NCBI RefSeq assembly: GCF_000380185.1
Contig: NZ_KB904780.1
Coordinates: 1 to 64,000, forward strand
From: Thiofilum flexile DSM 14609
Lineage (GTDB): Bacteria; Pseudomonadota; Gammaproteobacteria; Thiotrichales; Thiotrichaceae
DNA length: 64,000 bases
Direction: 5' to 3'
Shown here: positions 27,647 through 35,962 of the stretch, in pieces
Layout: every line of letters begins with the position of its first letter
Position numbering within the stretch: position 1 is the first letter of the stretch
Notes under the pieces: model-generated
Databases searched by the model: none
Told to the model about the DNA's origin: nothing
What the model saw: the letters and a program-made list of their open reading frames with translations, nothing else
Program-made: the position numbers and the translations under genes

Positions 27647-28116
27647 TCTTTGTCGCGGTTGGTACTCAATTCCCCTTTGATCGTTTAGTGCGCTATGTCG
27701 ATGAATGGTGTGGGGCTAATTTCCATCAAGGTATCGCCCAAATTGCTGAGGGACAATATCTACCGAAATACATCCAGTATGAAAAATTCATGACAACCGA
27801 TGTATTTAATCAGCACCTCCATCAAGCGGATTTAATTATTTCTCATGCCGGTATGGGAAATATTATTACGGCAGTTGAAGCACATAAACCAATTATTGTG
27901 ATGAATCGCCAATTTGAGCTAGGTGAACATCGGAATAATCATCAAGCCGATGGCTTAGAGTGGATGGGACAATTGCCCGGTGTGTATACGGCAACCACAC
28001 AAGAGCAACTATTAGCCTTATTAAATCAAATGTCCGACTTAAAACCCGCCCAAGGCCAAGCAGGCTCACGCCGTCAAGCCCTGACTGACTTTATCGATCA
28101 AGCGATTCGGGCATGA
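27643..28116 (+). CDS. Alg13-like glycosyltransferase catalytic subunit (PssE/Cps14G type)
   Basis: A 157-residue protein matching the C-terminal, UDP-sugar-binding half of GT28 enzymes. It starts MIFVAVGTQFPFDRLVR, contains ISHAGMGNIITAVEAHKPIIV for the nucleotide sugar and EHRNNHQADGLEW. It overlaps the Alg14-like gene upstream and the flippase gene downstream, each by 4 bases. Confidence 0.88.
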   Translation: MIFVAVGTQFPFDRLVRYVDEWCGANFHQGIAQIAEGQYLPKYIQYEKFMTTDVFNQHLHQADLIISHAGMGNIITAVEAHKPIIVMNRQFELGEHRNNHQADGLEWMGQLPGVYTATTQEQLLALLNQMSDLKPAQGQAGSRRQALTDFIDQAIRA

Positions 28117-29393
28117 AGTTAAACCTCCGGCGCGACTCACTCTTAATCCAGAGTCTTTTATCTACCGTCGCGCGTTTTGTTGGGGTGGGACTTAATTTTG
28201 CGGTAGCCATTCTCATTGCTCGCTTATTACCTAAAAATGAAGCGGGCATGGTCTTTATGTTGATGACCTTAGTCACGGGCGTATCACTCTTTAGCCGTCT
28301 AGGGTTAGAACAGTGGATTGTACGGGATATAGCCCGTTTACCTGATCACAATACAGAACGTCATGCGCATTACTTACATTCTGCTTATCGCCTAACGCTA
28401 CTGAGTTCTATCGTTTTTTTATTAATTTGGATTGTCCTTGCACCCTATATTAATCAGTGGTTATTTGATGGGCAGCTTGAGGTACTCTATTTAATGGCGG
28501 CTGGCACGGGCATTATTACTTTTAACTGGGTTATGACTAATTCGGCCTTTTTAAAAGCGGTACGCCATACCTCTAGCTCGTTATTAGTACAAAACACCCT
28601 ACCTGCTATAGCCTTACTGCTCTTAATAGGTCTGTGGTGGGGTAACTTTGCTGAGCATCAGCACTATGTCCTTATCTATACAGCCTCTTTATTCTTAGCC
28701 GGTATTATTTCTTTTTTTTGGTTAAAACCGTGGCTACGCATATTATTCGCACGTTCTAGTCACCAGTTTCCGTTTGATCAACTCTTAAAGCAATCACTAC
28801 CGCTGGCACCTGTTTCAATGTTTGCGTTTTTAATGTTGTGGGCAGACACGCTCATGACTGGCCTATTATTAACTAATGATGAGGTCGCTTTATTTTCCAC
28901 CGCAGCACGCCTCTCTTTTATTAGTCTATTTTTCCTAGGTGCGCTAGATGCTACGATCTATCCTAGACTATTGAAAATGCAACGCCAGCAACCTCACTAC
29001 CTGAAAGCCTTTTTTTGGAAAAGTACCCTCTTAGTGATAGGGATACTGAGCTTAGTAACCCTAGCCCTTTGGCTGGTACGTGACTGGATGCTGTTAGCCT
29101 TTGGTTCACAATATGTAGCGGCGAGTTTCGTGCTATCCTTATTGCTATTAGGCCAACTCATTCGAGCCTGCAGTTTGACCTTTTCCTTTATGTTTATTAT
29201 GCAAGAGCAAGTACGCTTCTTAAACCTACTATTAGTCACGGCTTTAATAGTCAATATTATAAGCCATCTGATTTTAATTCCTAAATATGGAATTAATGGT
29301 GCTGCGATGGCAACATTGATTGCAAACTTAGTCTTAACAGGGGGCGTAGTCATCCTGTTTTTTTATAAACAATTACTCAAAAGCTATGCTTAA
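28113..29393 (+). CDS. Wzx-type oligosaccharide flippase
   Basis: A 426-residue polytopic inner-membrane protein of the MATE/polysaccharide transport superfamily, with about 12-14 hydrophobic segments. It starts with a conserved amphipathic entry (QSLLSTVARFVGVGLNFAVA) and a C-terminal INGAAMATLIANLVL motif typical of Wzx. It would flip undecaprenyl-linked repeat units to the periplasm. Neighbours (glycosyltransferases upstream, polymerase downstream) support this. Confidence 0.85.
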   Translation: MKLNLRRDSLLIQSLLSTVARFVGVGLNFAVAILIARLLPKNEAGMVFMLMTLVTGVSLFSRLGLEQWIVRDIARLPDHNTERHAHYLHSAYRLTLLSSIVFLLIWIVLAPYINQWLFDGQLEVLYLMAAGTGIITFNWVMTNSAFLKAVRHTSSSLLVQNTLPAIALLLLIGLWWGNFAEHQHYVLIYTASLFLAGIISFFWLKPWLRILFARSSHQFPFDQLLKQSLPLAPVSMFAFLMLWADTLMTGLLLTNDEVALFSTAARLSFISLFFLGALDATIYPRLLKMQRQQPHYLKAFFWKSTLLVIGILSLVTLALWLVRDWMLLAFGSQYVAASFVLSLLLLGQLIRACSLTFSFMFIMQEQVRFLNLLLVTALIVNIISHLILIPKYGINGAAMATLIANLVLTGGVVILFFYKQLLKSYA

Positions 29394-29396
29394 ATC

Positions 29397-30710
29397 ATGT
29401 TAAGAGTACTCGCTATCTTATTTTTAATCTCACTATTTATTCCCGCCGAGTTTTATACTATGGCAGGTACCATACGTATTGAGGTATACCGTGTTATTTT
29501 AGGTATAGCACTACTTTATGCTTTATTTAATTTTAAAGTCATTATTCCACGCGCTGATATGGTGGATGTATTGCTGATTGCCTTAGTTGCACTATCTTTT
29601 GCAAGCTTCTGGCATAATCATGGCTTACAAAAAGCACTTGAATCAACCGGACTTTACGCCTTAGAAACCTTAGGTGCTTTTTATTTAGCACGTATGTATG
29701 TGATAACGCCTGCCCGTTTCTTTCAAGTTAATCAGATTTTAATTATCGGCATTACCTTACTAGTAGGTTTTACTATTTACGAAGCGTTTACCCATCATCG
29801 TATCCTGCATCAATGGGCAGAAATAATTACTGGCAAAACCGCATTAGACTATCGGCTCTACACTGAGGATTACTTACGTGGCCCTATTATGCGGGCTACG
29901 AGTGTTTTTATTCACCCACTATTATTTGGTACTTTGGCTGCTTCGCTATTCCCATTTGCCTTTTTATTAGTGATTAGAACCTTTAGACCGGCCTATATTT
30001 TCAATCTCTTTGCATTGATTGTATCCATGATTCTCACTATGTCCTCTGCACCCTTGCTATCCATTATTTTCCATGGTGCAACGGCTGTTTTAGTGAGATT
30101 TTGGCATGGCGCACGGCAATTTTGGGTAGCCTCATTTTTAGGTTTTATGGCCTTTGCCATGCTAGTGAATGCGTTTTCTAATCGTGGATTCTTTGGGATT
30201 TTAATTTCCTACCTAACTTTCAATCCTAATACGGGCTACTTCCGTATGTTGCAATGGCAATATACCTTAGATGATGATATCCCTGAAAATCTTATTTTAG
30301 GTATTGCTCATCATGATTGGACGCGTCCTTATTGGATGGAGTGGATGGGTAATAGTATTGATAGTTTCTGGTTATTACTCGCCTTACAACATGGCATTTT
30401 TGCCGCATTAGTCCTACTAATAGCCTGCTTCTATGCGGTATTTAATATCCTAAATCAAGTCCATCTACATGATGATTCTAGTCGGTGGATGGTGACTGCT
30501 TGGATTCTTTCCTTTATGTCTATGATTTTAATAGGTTTTACCGTAGATTACTTTGGTACTTTACAGCCTATTATGTTTTTCATGTTAGGTGCTATTAGCT
30601 GGGCACGTTTCTATCGATCTTGGAATAGTGACCATCCAACGGAAAATCTGGCAAGTCCAGTCATCCCGGCTAATAATGATGTCAAGACTTCTAATAACTT
30701 ACAGGATTAA
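29397..30710 (+). CDS. O-antigen polymerase/ligase-like protein (putative Wzy)
   Basis: A 437-residue protein with about ten membrane spans and a larger soluble loop in the middle (GKTALDYRLYTEDYLRGPIMRATSVFIHPL), as seen in Wzy polymerases and WaaL ligases. Sequence conservation in this family is low, so the assignment rests on topology and position between the flippase and glycosyltransferase genes. It would join repeat units into chains at the periplasmic face. Confidence 0.72.
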   Translation: MLRVLAILFLISLFIPAEFYTMAGTIRIEVYRVILGIALLYALFNFKVIIPRADMVDVLLIALVALSFASFWHNHGLQKALESTGLYALETLGAFYLARMYVITPARFFQVNQILIIGITLLVGFTIYEAFTHHRILHQWAEIITGKTALDYRLYTEDYLRGPIMRATSVFIHPLLFGTLAASLFPFAFLLVIRTFRPAYIFNLFALIVSMILTMSSAPLLSIIFHGATAVLVRFWHGARQFWVASFLGFMAFAMLVNAFSNRGFFGILISYLTFNPNTGYFRMLQWQYTLDDDIPENLILGIAHHDWTRPYWMEWMGNSIDSFWLLLALQHGIFAALVLLIACFYAVFNILNQVHLHDDSSRWMVTAWILSFMSMILIGFTVDYFGTLQPIMFFMLGAISWARFYRSWNSDHPTENLASPVIPANNDVKTSNNLQD

Positions 30711-30713
30711 GCG

Positions 30714-31175
30714 ATGAGATTGCGATTCCTGAATCAACGCGTATTTATGTGGCTAGTTCATTTACGAGATAGCCTATTATGGCTTAGAACGTGGATGTTT
30801 AGGGCTTTTTATGGGATGCAAATTGCACCCGATGTGCGTATTTCATTTAAGGCTAGAATTGATAAAACCAATCCTAAATGTGTAGAAATTGGTGAGAAAA
30901 CCTATATTGCCTTTGATGCCATTATTTTAGCACATGACTATTCGACTCAGCGCCATGGTGGGTCTTTTGCCCAAAAAACCAAAATAGGCAAAAACTGCTT
31001 TATTGGCTGTGCCTCTATTATTATGCCCGGTGTAACAGTGGGTGATCATGTCATAGTCGGTGCAGGTAGTGTCGTAACTAGAGATGTACCTGCTAATAGT
31101 ATTGTGGCTGGCAATCCCGCTAAAGTAGTACGTTCGGGTATTAATACTATCGCTTATGGGCGGGTTGTGTCATGA
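30714..31175 (+). CDS. hexapeptide-repeat acyltransferase
   Basis: A 153-residue left-handed beta-helix protein of the maltose/galactoside O-acetyltransferase type. Hexapeptide repeats cover the last 70 residues (KIGKNCFIGCASIIMPGVTV, then VIVGAGSVVTRDVPANSIVAGNPAKV). It presumably acetylates a sugar of the repeat unit. The N-terminal ~35 residues are unusual in being rich in Trp and Arg (WLVHLRDSLLWLRTW), suggesting membrane association. It overlaps the next glycosyltransferase gene by 4 bases. Confidence 0.82.
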   Translation: MRLRFLNQRVFMWLVHLRDSLLWLRTWMFRAFYGMQIAPDVRISFKARIDKTNPKCVEIGEKTYIAFDAIILAHDYSTQRHGGSFAQKTKIGKNCFIGCASIIMPGVTVGDHVIVGAGSVVTRDVPANSIVAGNPAKVVRSGINTIAYGRVVS

Positions 31176-32107
31176 GTAATAGTAATACACCAGAACTCAG
31201 TATTATTTTAGTTTCTTATAATACGGCTAAACTCATTGTCACTGCCTTGCAATCTGTTTATGAGCAAACTCAACAAACCGCTATTGAAGTAATAGTGGTT
31301 GATAATGCTTCACAAGACGACTCGTTAAAAGTGATTGCTGAGCGTTTTCCACAAGTAAAGCTAATTGACTCTGGTGCTAATCTCGGTTTTGCCGGTGGGA
31401 TGCAAATTGGCGTAAAACATTCGCAAGGTAAGTATTTATTACTACTTAATCCTGATACCAAAATTTTAGCCGGTGCTATTGATAAACTCATGGCCTTTGC
31501 TAAACAACACCCACAAAACGGTATTTGGAGCGGTGTGACGCTGAATAATGATCTGAGCTTAAACTCCCAACATGCGTGGTCTAAACCGAGTATTAGTAAT
31601 TTACTCTTTAGTGCAACTGGCTTAAGTAAGACTTTTAGTCATACTTGTTTATTTAATCAGGCTAATTACGGCTGTTGGAAACGTGATTCGGTTAAAGAAG
31701 TGGATATTGTTTCTGGTTGTTTCTTTTTAACTACCCGCGAGCTTTGGGATGAAATTGGCGGACTGGATCCTCAATTTTTTATGTACGCCGAAGAGGCTGA
31801 TTTTTGTTTAAAAGCAGCTAAATTAGGTTATCACCCCATAGTAACACCAGAGGCACGCATTATTCATCATGGTGGTGCGAGTCATTCCCGCTTTTCCGGC
31901 AAAATGATTAAGCTAATGAAAGGCAAAATTGAGCTGACTTATCGTCATGTGCAAGGCTGGCAACAGCCAGTGCATAAAGGCTTATTATTTTTATATGTGT
32001 GGAATAAGCACTTTATGCATCAATTATTTAAGCCTAATAGTGAGGCTGCACGCGAGTGGCAAACGGTCTATGATCAACGGGCAGACTGGATGCGGGGGTA
32101 TCGTTAA
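31172..32107 (+). CDS. family 2 glycosyltransferase, rhamnosyltransferase-like
   Basis: Inverting GT-A enzyme of 311 residues. The nucleotide-sugar region is LSIILVSYNTAKL and VVDNASQDDS, then GFAGGMQIGV. The metal-binding DxD appears as NPDTKIL, and the acceptor/base region as GGLDPQFFMYAEEADFCLKA. The pattern is that of WbbL-type rhamnosyltransferases. With a full dTDP-rhamnose pathway in the operon, rhamnose is the likely donor sugar, though this is inference. The stop shares one base with the next start. Confidence 0.85.
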   Translation: MSNSNTPELSIILVSYNTAKLIVTALQSVYEQTQQTAIEVIVVDNASQDDSLKVIAERFPQVKLIDSGANLGFAGGMQIGVKHSQGKYLLLLNPDTKILAGAIDKLMAFAKQHPQNGIWSGVTLNNDLSLNSQHAWSKPSISNLLFSATGLSKTFSHTCLFNQANYGCWKRDSVKEVDIVSGCFFLTTRELWDEIGGLDPQFFMYAEEADFCLKAAKLGYHPIVTPEARIIHHGGASHSRFSGKMIKLMKGKIELTYRHVQGWQQPVHKGLLFLYVWNKHFMHQLFKPNSEAAREWQTVYDQRADWMRGYR

Positions 32108-32949
32108 TGGCGACTCTCATTATACCGGCTCACAATGAAGCTACCGTCATTCAGCGCTGTCTGGATAGTTTGGTTAATCAAGCAGGTGTGACACAGATTA
32201 TTGTTGCCTGTAATGGCTGCACCGATAACACTGCAGATATTGTACGCACCCATTATCCACAAATACTGTGTTTGGATATTGCTAAGCCGTCCAAGGTTAA
32301 TGCCCTGAATGAAGCTGAAAAACACATTATTAGCTGGCCTGTGTTTTATATCGATGCGGACACGCGCTTGAGTGATGGCTCTATTCAACGCATTACTGAG
32401 GAAATGGCTAAAGGTAAATTACTGCTAGCAGCTCCCGAACCTATTATTAATACCACTCAATCGTCTTGGGTCGTACAACAATACTACAAAGTATGGTTGA
32501 GTCTCCCCTATATTCGTGATGGTGTAGTGGCTACTTGTAGCTATGTTATTTCGCAACAAGGCCATGAACGCTTTCAAGAATTTCCGTCGGTCATTAATGA
32601 TGACGGATTTGTCCGGTGTCAATTTGCCCGCCATGAGCGCGGTAATGTACAAGGTGCTAAGATTTATATTGCAGCGCCACACAATCTCAAGTCCCTGATT
32701 AAAATAAAATCTAGAGCTAGATTAGGCAATATGGAACTGGCCTCTAAAGGCTTGTGTACGCAAAAAGAAATTAAACCTTATTCCTCGATCTTGCGTCAAC
32801 GTTTATTGAGTAGAGATTTTGTGGCAGTACTGACTTATATCCTCATTAGCTTGGTGATTCGTACTCGTGCTAAACGCCAATTTAAACAGCTCGCTAGCTA
32901 TCGCTGGGAAAAAGATGAATCTTCGCGTTCAGTGGGCAGCTCAACCTAA
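32107..32949 (+). CDS. family 2 glycosyltransferase
   Basis: A 280-residue GT-A enzyme starting ATLIIPAHNEATVIQRCLDSL, with NGCTDNTADI and the metal motif YIDADTRL. The C-terminal part carries a basic, amphipathic end (VIRTRAKRQFKQLASY) and one hydrophobic stretch (VLTYILISLVI), suggesting membrane association. It is the last gene of the continuous rmlA-to-GT run (stop-start TAATG with the previous gene). Confidence 0.82.
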   Translation: MATLIIPAHNEATVIQRCLDSLVNQAGVTQIIVACNGCTDNTADIVRTHYPQILCLDIAKPSKVNALNEAEKHIISWPVFYIDADTRLSDGSIQRITEEMAKGKLLLAAPEPIINTTQSSWVVQQYYKVWLSLPYIRDGVVATCSYVISQQGHERFQEFPSVINDDGFVRCQFARHERGNVQGAKIYIAAPHNLKSLIKIKSRARLGNMELASKGLCTQKEIKPYSSILRQRLLSRDFVAVLTYILISLVIRTRAKRQFKQLASYRWEKDESSRSVGSST

Positions 32950-33253
32950 CCGTTGAGGGTTTTTAGCAGGAAAACAACACCACTAAGTGTTTTTTTGAGA
33001 CACAAGTGTGAAAAATAAGCTATATTAGCCCTATTGATTCTCTTAATTAGTGAGTGTTACACCACATTATTAAAGATAGTTTTGTATTAAAAACAAACTG
33101 TTATTGAATAATTAATGTCGTATAGCTTGATTTATGGTGACGACAGCAGGTGTTGTTTTTACACACAAAACCTGTGCTAACACTTTGGTTTCTACAATAA
33201 AAACCCTACTACTCATAGTAGTTAGGCCTAGAATAGATCGGATTGGTAAAGCG
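32950..33253 (+). other. intergenic region between glycosyltransferase and priming transferase genes
   Basis: About 300 bases, A/T-rich, holding the weak hairpin above. It includes a TATATT at 33021-33026 that could be a -10 without a good -35 at normal spacing. It breaks the otherwise overlapping operon, so the priming transferase gene probably has its own promoter here. No other feature is evident. Confidence 0.4.
32971..32997 (+). terminator. possible weak terminator after the glycosyltransferase run
   Basis: A ten-base-pair stem with one mismatch (left arm 32971-32980, CACTAA loop, right arm 32987-32996) runs into seven T residues. The stem is A/T-rich at its base, so termination may be partial. 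Confidence 0.4.
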
Positions 33254-34639
33254 ATGGTAGATAAAAAAATCAGCTCTGAACTCGTCTATCGCAGCGCGGA
33301 TGCCCTTAGCGTTTTGAGCATAGTACTTTTAGCCTATATATATCCTAAAACCTATGACCTAAGCCCTTATTTAGTAGCAGGTTTAGGAGCGACATTATTA
33401 TTTGGTTTTGTCGGGCGATTTACCGAGATTTATGCGTCTTGGGGTGGTCGTCCGTTTATGCGTGATGAAGGGATGCGTTTGGTAGTCACTTGGTTAGCTA
33501 CCTTTTTATTACTGATCTTTATTATCTTTGCGGCTAAAGCATCGAATGAATTTTCACGCTTTATATTGATTGCTTGGTTATTCATCACTCCCCTATTACT
33601 GATTAGTTCGCGTTATGTACTACGCGCTTTACAATCTACCTTAAAAACCTTAGGTATTAATAATCGCTCTATTGCAATTGCCGGCGTTACCCGTCAATCC
33701 TTGCAATTTGCTCAATCTATTGATAATCACCCTGAAACAGGTCTACAAATTGCTGGTTTTTATACCGTTACTGATCAGGAAACGCCTCACATCCCTAGTC
33801 AATATGCTCATATTGGTGATTTAGAAACCATGCTAGAAGCTGCTCGTAGTGGTACTTGGGACCAAATCTACTTATCACTACCGGCTGGTTGGTCTCCACG
33901 AGCTAACGATATAATTAACCGCCTCTCTGACACCATGACACCTATTCGCTTAATTCCTGATGAATTTACTAAAACTATCCTTAATAGCCGCCCCATGGAG
34001 ATGATGAATACGCCCTTAGTGCGTCTCTATGATGAACCATTAACGGGTTTTAGTGCCATTGTTAAGCGGGTTGAGGACATTGTGCTTAGCCTAATTATCC
34101 TAGCCTTGATTGCGCCACTATTAATCATGATTGGCATGGCGATCAAAATATCATCTCCAGGCCCTATTCTCTTCAAACAAAATCGCCATGGTTTGCGGGG
34201 TGAAAAATTCCAAGTATGGAAATTTAGAAGCATGACTGTGTGTGAGAATGGCGCAGATGTCAAACAAGCTACTCGCGGTGATGCGCGTATCACTAAGGTA
34301 GGTGCATTCTTAAGACGTACCTCCTTAGATGAGTTGCCCCAATTTTTCAATGTATTACAAGGTCATATGTCTATTGTAGGCCCACGCCCACATGCCATCG
34401 CTCATAATGAGCAATATAAGCAACTGATCCCTGGCTATATGACTCGCCATGCTATGAAACCAGGCATTACTGGTTGGGCACAAGTCAATGGCTGGCGCGG
34501 TGAGACGGATACCCTATATAAGATGCAAAAACGAGTTGAATACGATTTAGACTACATTCAGCGTTGGAGTGTATGGTTAGACTTAAAAATTATTCTTGCT
34601 ACTGCTTTTAAAACCTTAAATGATAAAAATGCGTACTAA
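33254..34639 (+). CDS. undecaprenyl-phosphate glucose phosphotransferase (WcaJ-like)
   Basis: Priming enzyme that places the first sugar-1-phosphate on undecaprenyl phosphate. The N-terminal half has four or five membrane segments and a CoA-binding-like domain (IAIAGVTRQSLQFAQ). The C-terminal bacterial sugar transferase domain is complete: KRVEDIVLSLI, PILFKQNRHGLRGEKFQVWK, FRSMTV, LRRTSLDELPQFFNVLQG, SIVGPRPHA, KPGITGWAQVNGWRGET. ATG 33254 gives 461 residues, the usual size. The frame is open to 33134, but the extra 40 residues look non-native. Glucose as the substrate is family-based. Confidence 0.9.
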   Translation: MVDKKISSELVYRSADALSVLSIVLLAYIYPKTYDLSPYLVAGLGATLLFGFVGRFTEIYASWGGRPFMRDEGMRLVVTWLATFLLLIFIIFAAKASNEFSRFILIAWLFITPLLLISSRYVLRALQSTLKTLGINNRSIAIAGVTRQSLQFAQSIDNHPETGLQIAGFYTVTDQETPHIPSQYAHIGDLETMLEAARSGTWDQIYLSLPAGWSPRANDIINRLSDTMTPIRLIPDEFTKTILNSRPMEMMNTPLVRLYDEPLTGFSAIVKRVEDIVLSLIILALIAPLLIMIGMAIKISSPGPILFKQNRHGLRGEKFQVWKFRSMTVCENGADVKQATRGDARITKVGAFLRRTSLDELPQFFNVLQGHMSIVGPRPHAIAHNEQYKQLIPGYMTRHAMKPGITGWAQVNGWRGETDTLYKMQKRVEYDLDYIQRWSVWLDLKIILATAFKTLNDKNAY

Positions 34640-34678
34640 GTATAATAGTATAATTAGTACTCAAGCTGAGAAGTCATT

Positions 34679-35824
34679 TTGAAACTCGAATCGTTAACCT
34701 TCACCCGCTATGTTGCTGCCTTGACCGTCGTGTTTTTCCACTTCGGTCGAGAAGCATGGCCTGCTAATATTGACTGGCTGAATCCTCTGATCACAGCAGG
34801 CCCTATCGCCGTTTGTTATTTCTTTGTATTGTCTGGCTTTATTATGGCTATTGCCTATTATTCGCCCCGTACTAAGCCACCGCTTAACAAAGGACGCTAT
34901 TGGGTCGCACGGCTAGCACGTATTTATCCCGTATATCTTTTAGCTCTACTATTTATGATCGCTGAGAGTGTACGTAAGGGTAGTTTTGATGGTCTAGCCG
35001 CACTGTTAAATATTACTATGCTACAAGCATGGGTGCCGGGTGGGTATCCACTGAGTTATAACTCTCCGGGTTGGTCGCTGTCTGTTGAAGCCTTTTTCTA
35101 TTTAACCTTTCCGCTGTGGTTAATTTGGGCACAAAAGCGCCATTTTGCTAGTCTAGTCCTATTCGCAATACTCTTTTGGGTCTTTACTCAATTCCTACAG
35201 TTTGGCTTATTGAATAATATCCTGAATACACAGCTCGGCCTCCCGCTCTATGAAGCGCGGGTATTTATGCAAAGCCATGATCAAACGCCGCCGCTACATG
35301 ATTTTATTTATTATAATCCTTTCATGCATCTCAGTACTTTTGTAATGGGTTTTGTGGTAGGGGTATATTTTCGCCGAGGTTATTGGCATGGATTTTCAGT
35401 ATCAACTAATACCACAGTAATGTTACTGAGTGCTTTATTAGCTGCCCTACTTATCTTAGGACAAGCCCAGCTAGAGCAATGGTCGGGTGTAAAAATTGCC
35501 TATAATAATGGACTGATTGCACCGTTCTTTATTACCTTTATTGTATGCTTAGCTTTAGATAAAACCTTGATTAGTCGAGTATTTAGCCTACCTATTCTGG
35601 TGTTATTAGGCGAGGCTAGTTACTCACTCTATATTTTGCAGCGCCCTGTATATGGGGTCTATAAACAAGTAACCGCTAGCTTTCTTCCCGAAGGCAGCAC
35701 ATTACATTTTTATATTTTTGCTGCTATTTTGACTTTACTTGCTATCCTGTCCTACCGCTATTTTGAGACTCCAATACGTCTCTGGATTAATCGACATTAC
35801 ATTTCATCCGGTAAAACTAGCTAA
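34679..35824 (+). CDS. acyltransferase family 3 membrane protein
   Basis: An integral membrane acyltransferase of 381 residues with about ten spans. It starts KLESLTFTRYVAALTVVFFHFGREAW, containing the family histidine (FFHFG). The second motif is RLARIYPVY, and YSPGWSLSVEAFFY-type signatures are visible (NSPGWSLSVEAFFYLTFP). The start codon is TTG at 34679, preceded by GAGAAG. No ATG exists near the N-terminus. It probably O-acylates the exopolysaccharide, judging from its place between the priming transferase and the tyrosine kinase. Confidence 0.87.
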   Translation: MKLESLTFTRYVAALTVVFFHFGREAWPANIDWLNPLITAGPIAVCYFFVLSGFIMAIAYYSPRTKPPLNKGRYWVARLARIYPVYLLALLFMIAESVRKGSFDGLAALLNITMLQAWVPGGYPLSYNSPGWSLSVEAFFYLTFPLWLIWAQKRHFASLVLFAILFWVFTQFLQFGLLNNILNTQLGLPLYEARVFMQSHDQTPPLHDFIYYNPFMHLSTFVMGFVVGVYFRRGYWHGFSVSTNTTVMLLSALLAALLILGQAQLEQWSGVKIAYNNGLIAPFFITFIVCLALDKTLISRVFSLPILVLLGEASYSLYILQRPVYGVYKQVTASFLPEGSTLHFYIFAAILTLLAILSYRYFETPIRLWINRHYISSGKTS

Positions 35825-35962
35825 GTGCTGGGTTCTAGGTGCAAAATTATTGTCCACGACGAGACAAAATATTACAGGATGCTAATTATTTTTGAGATTA
35901 ATCGCTATAATCAGCTCCCATGACGTAATTGTCTTAATGATACCTGAATAAATTGATATTTT

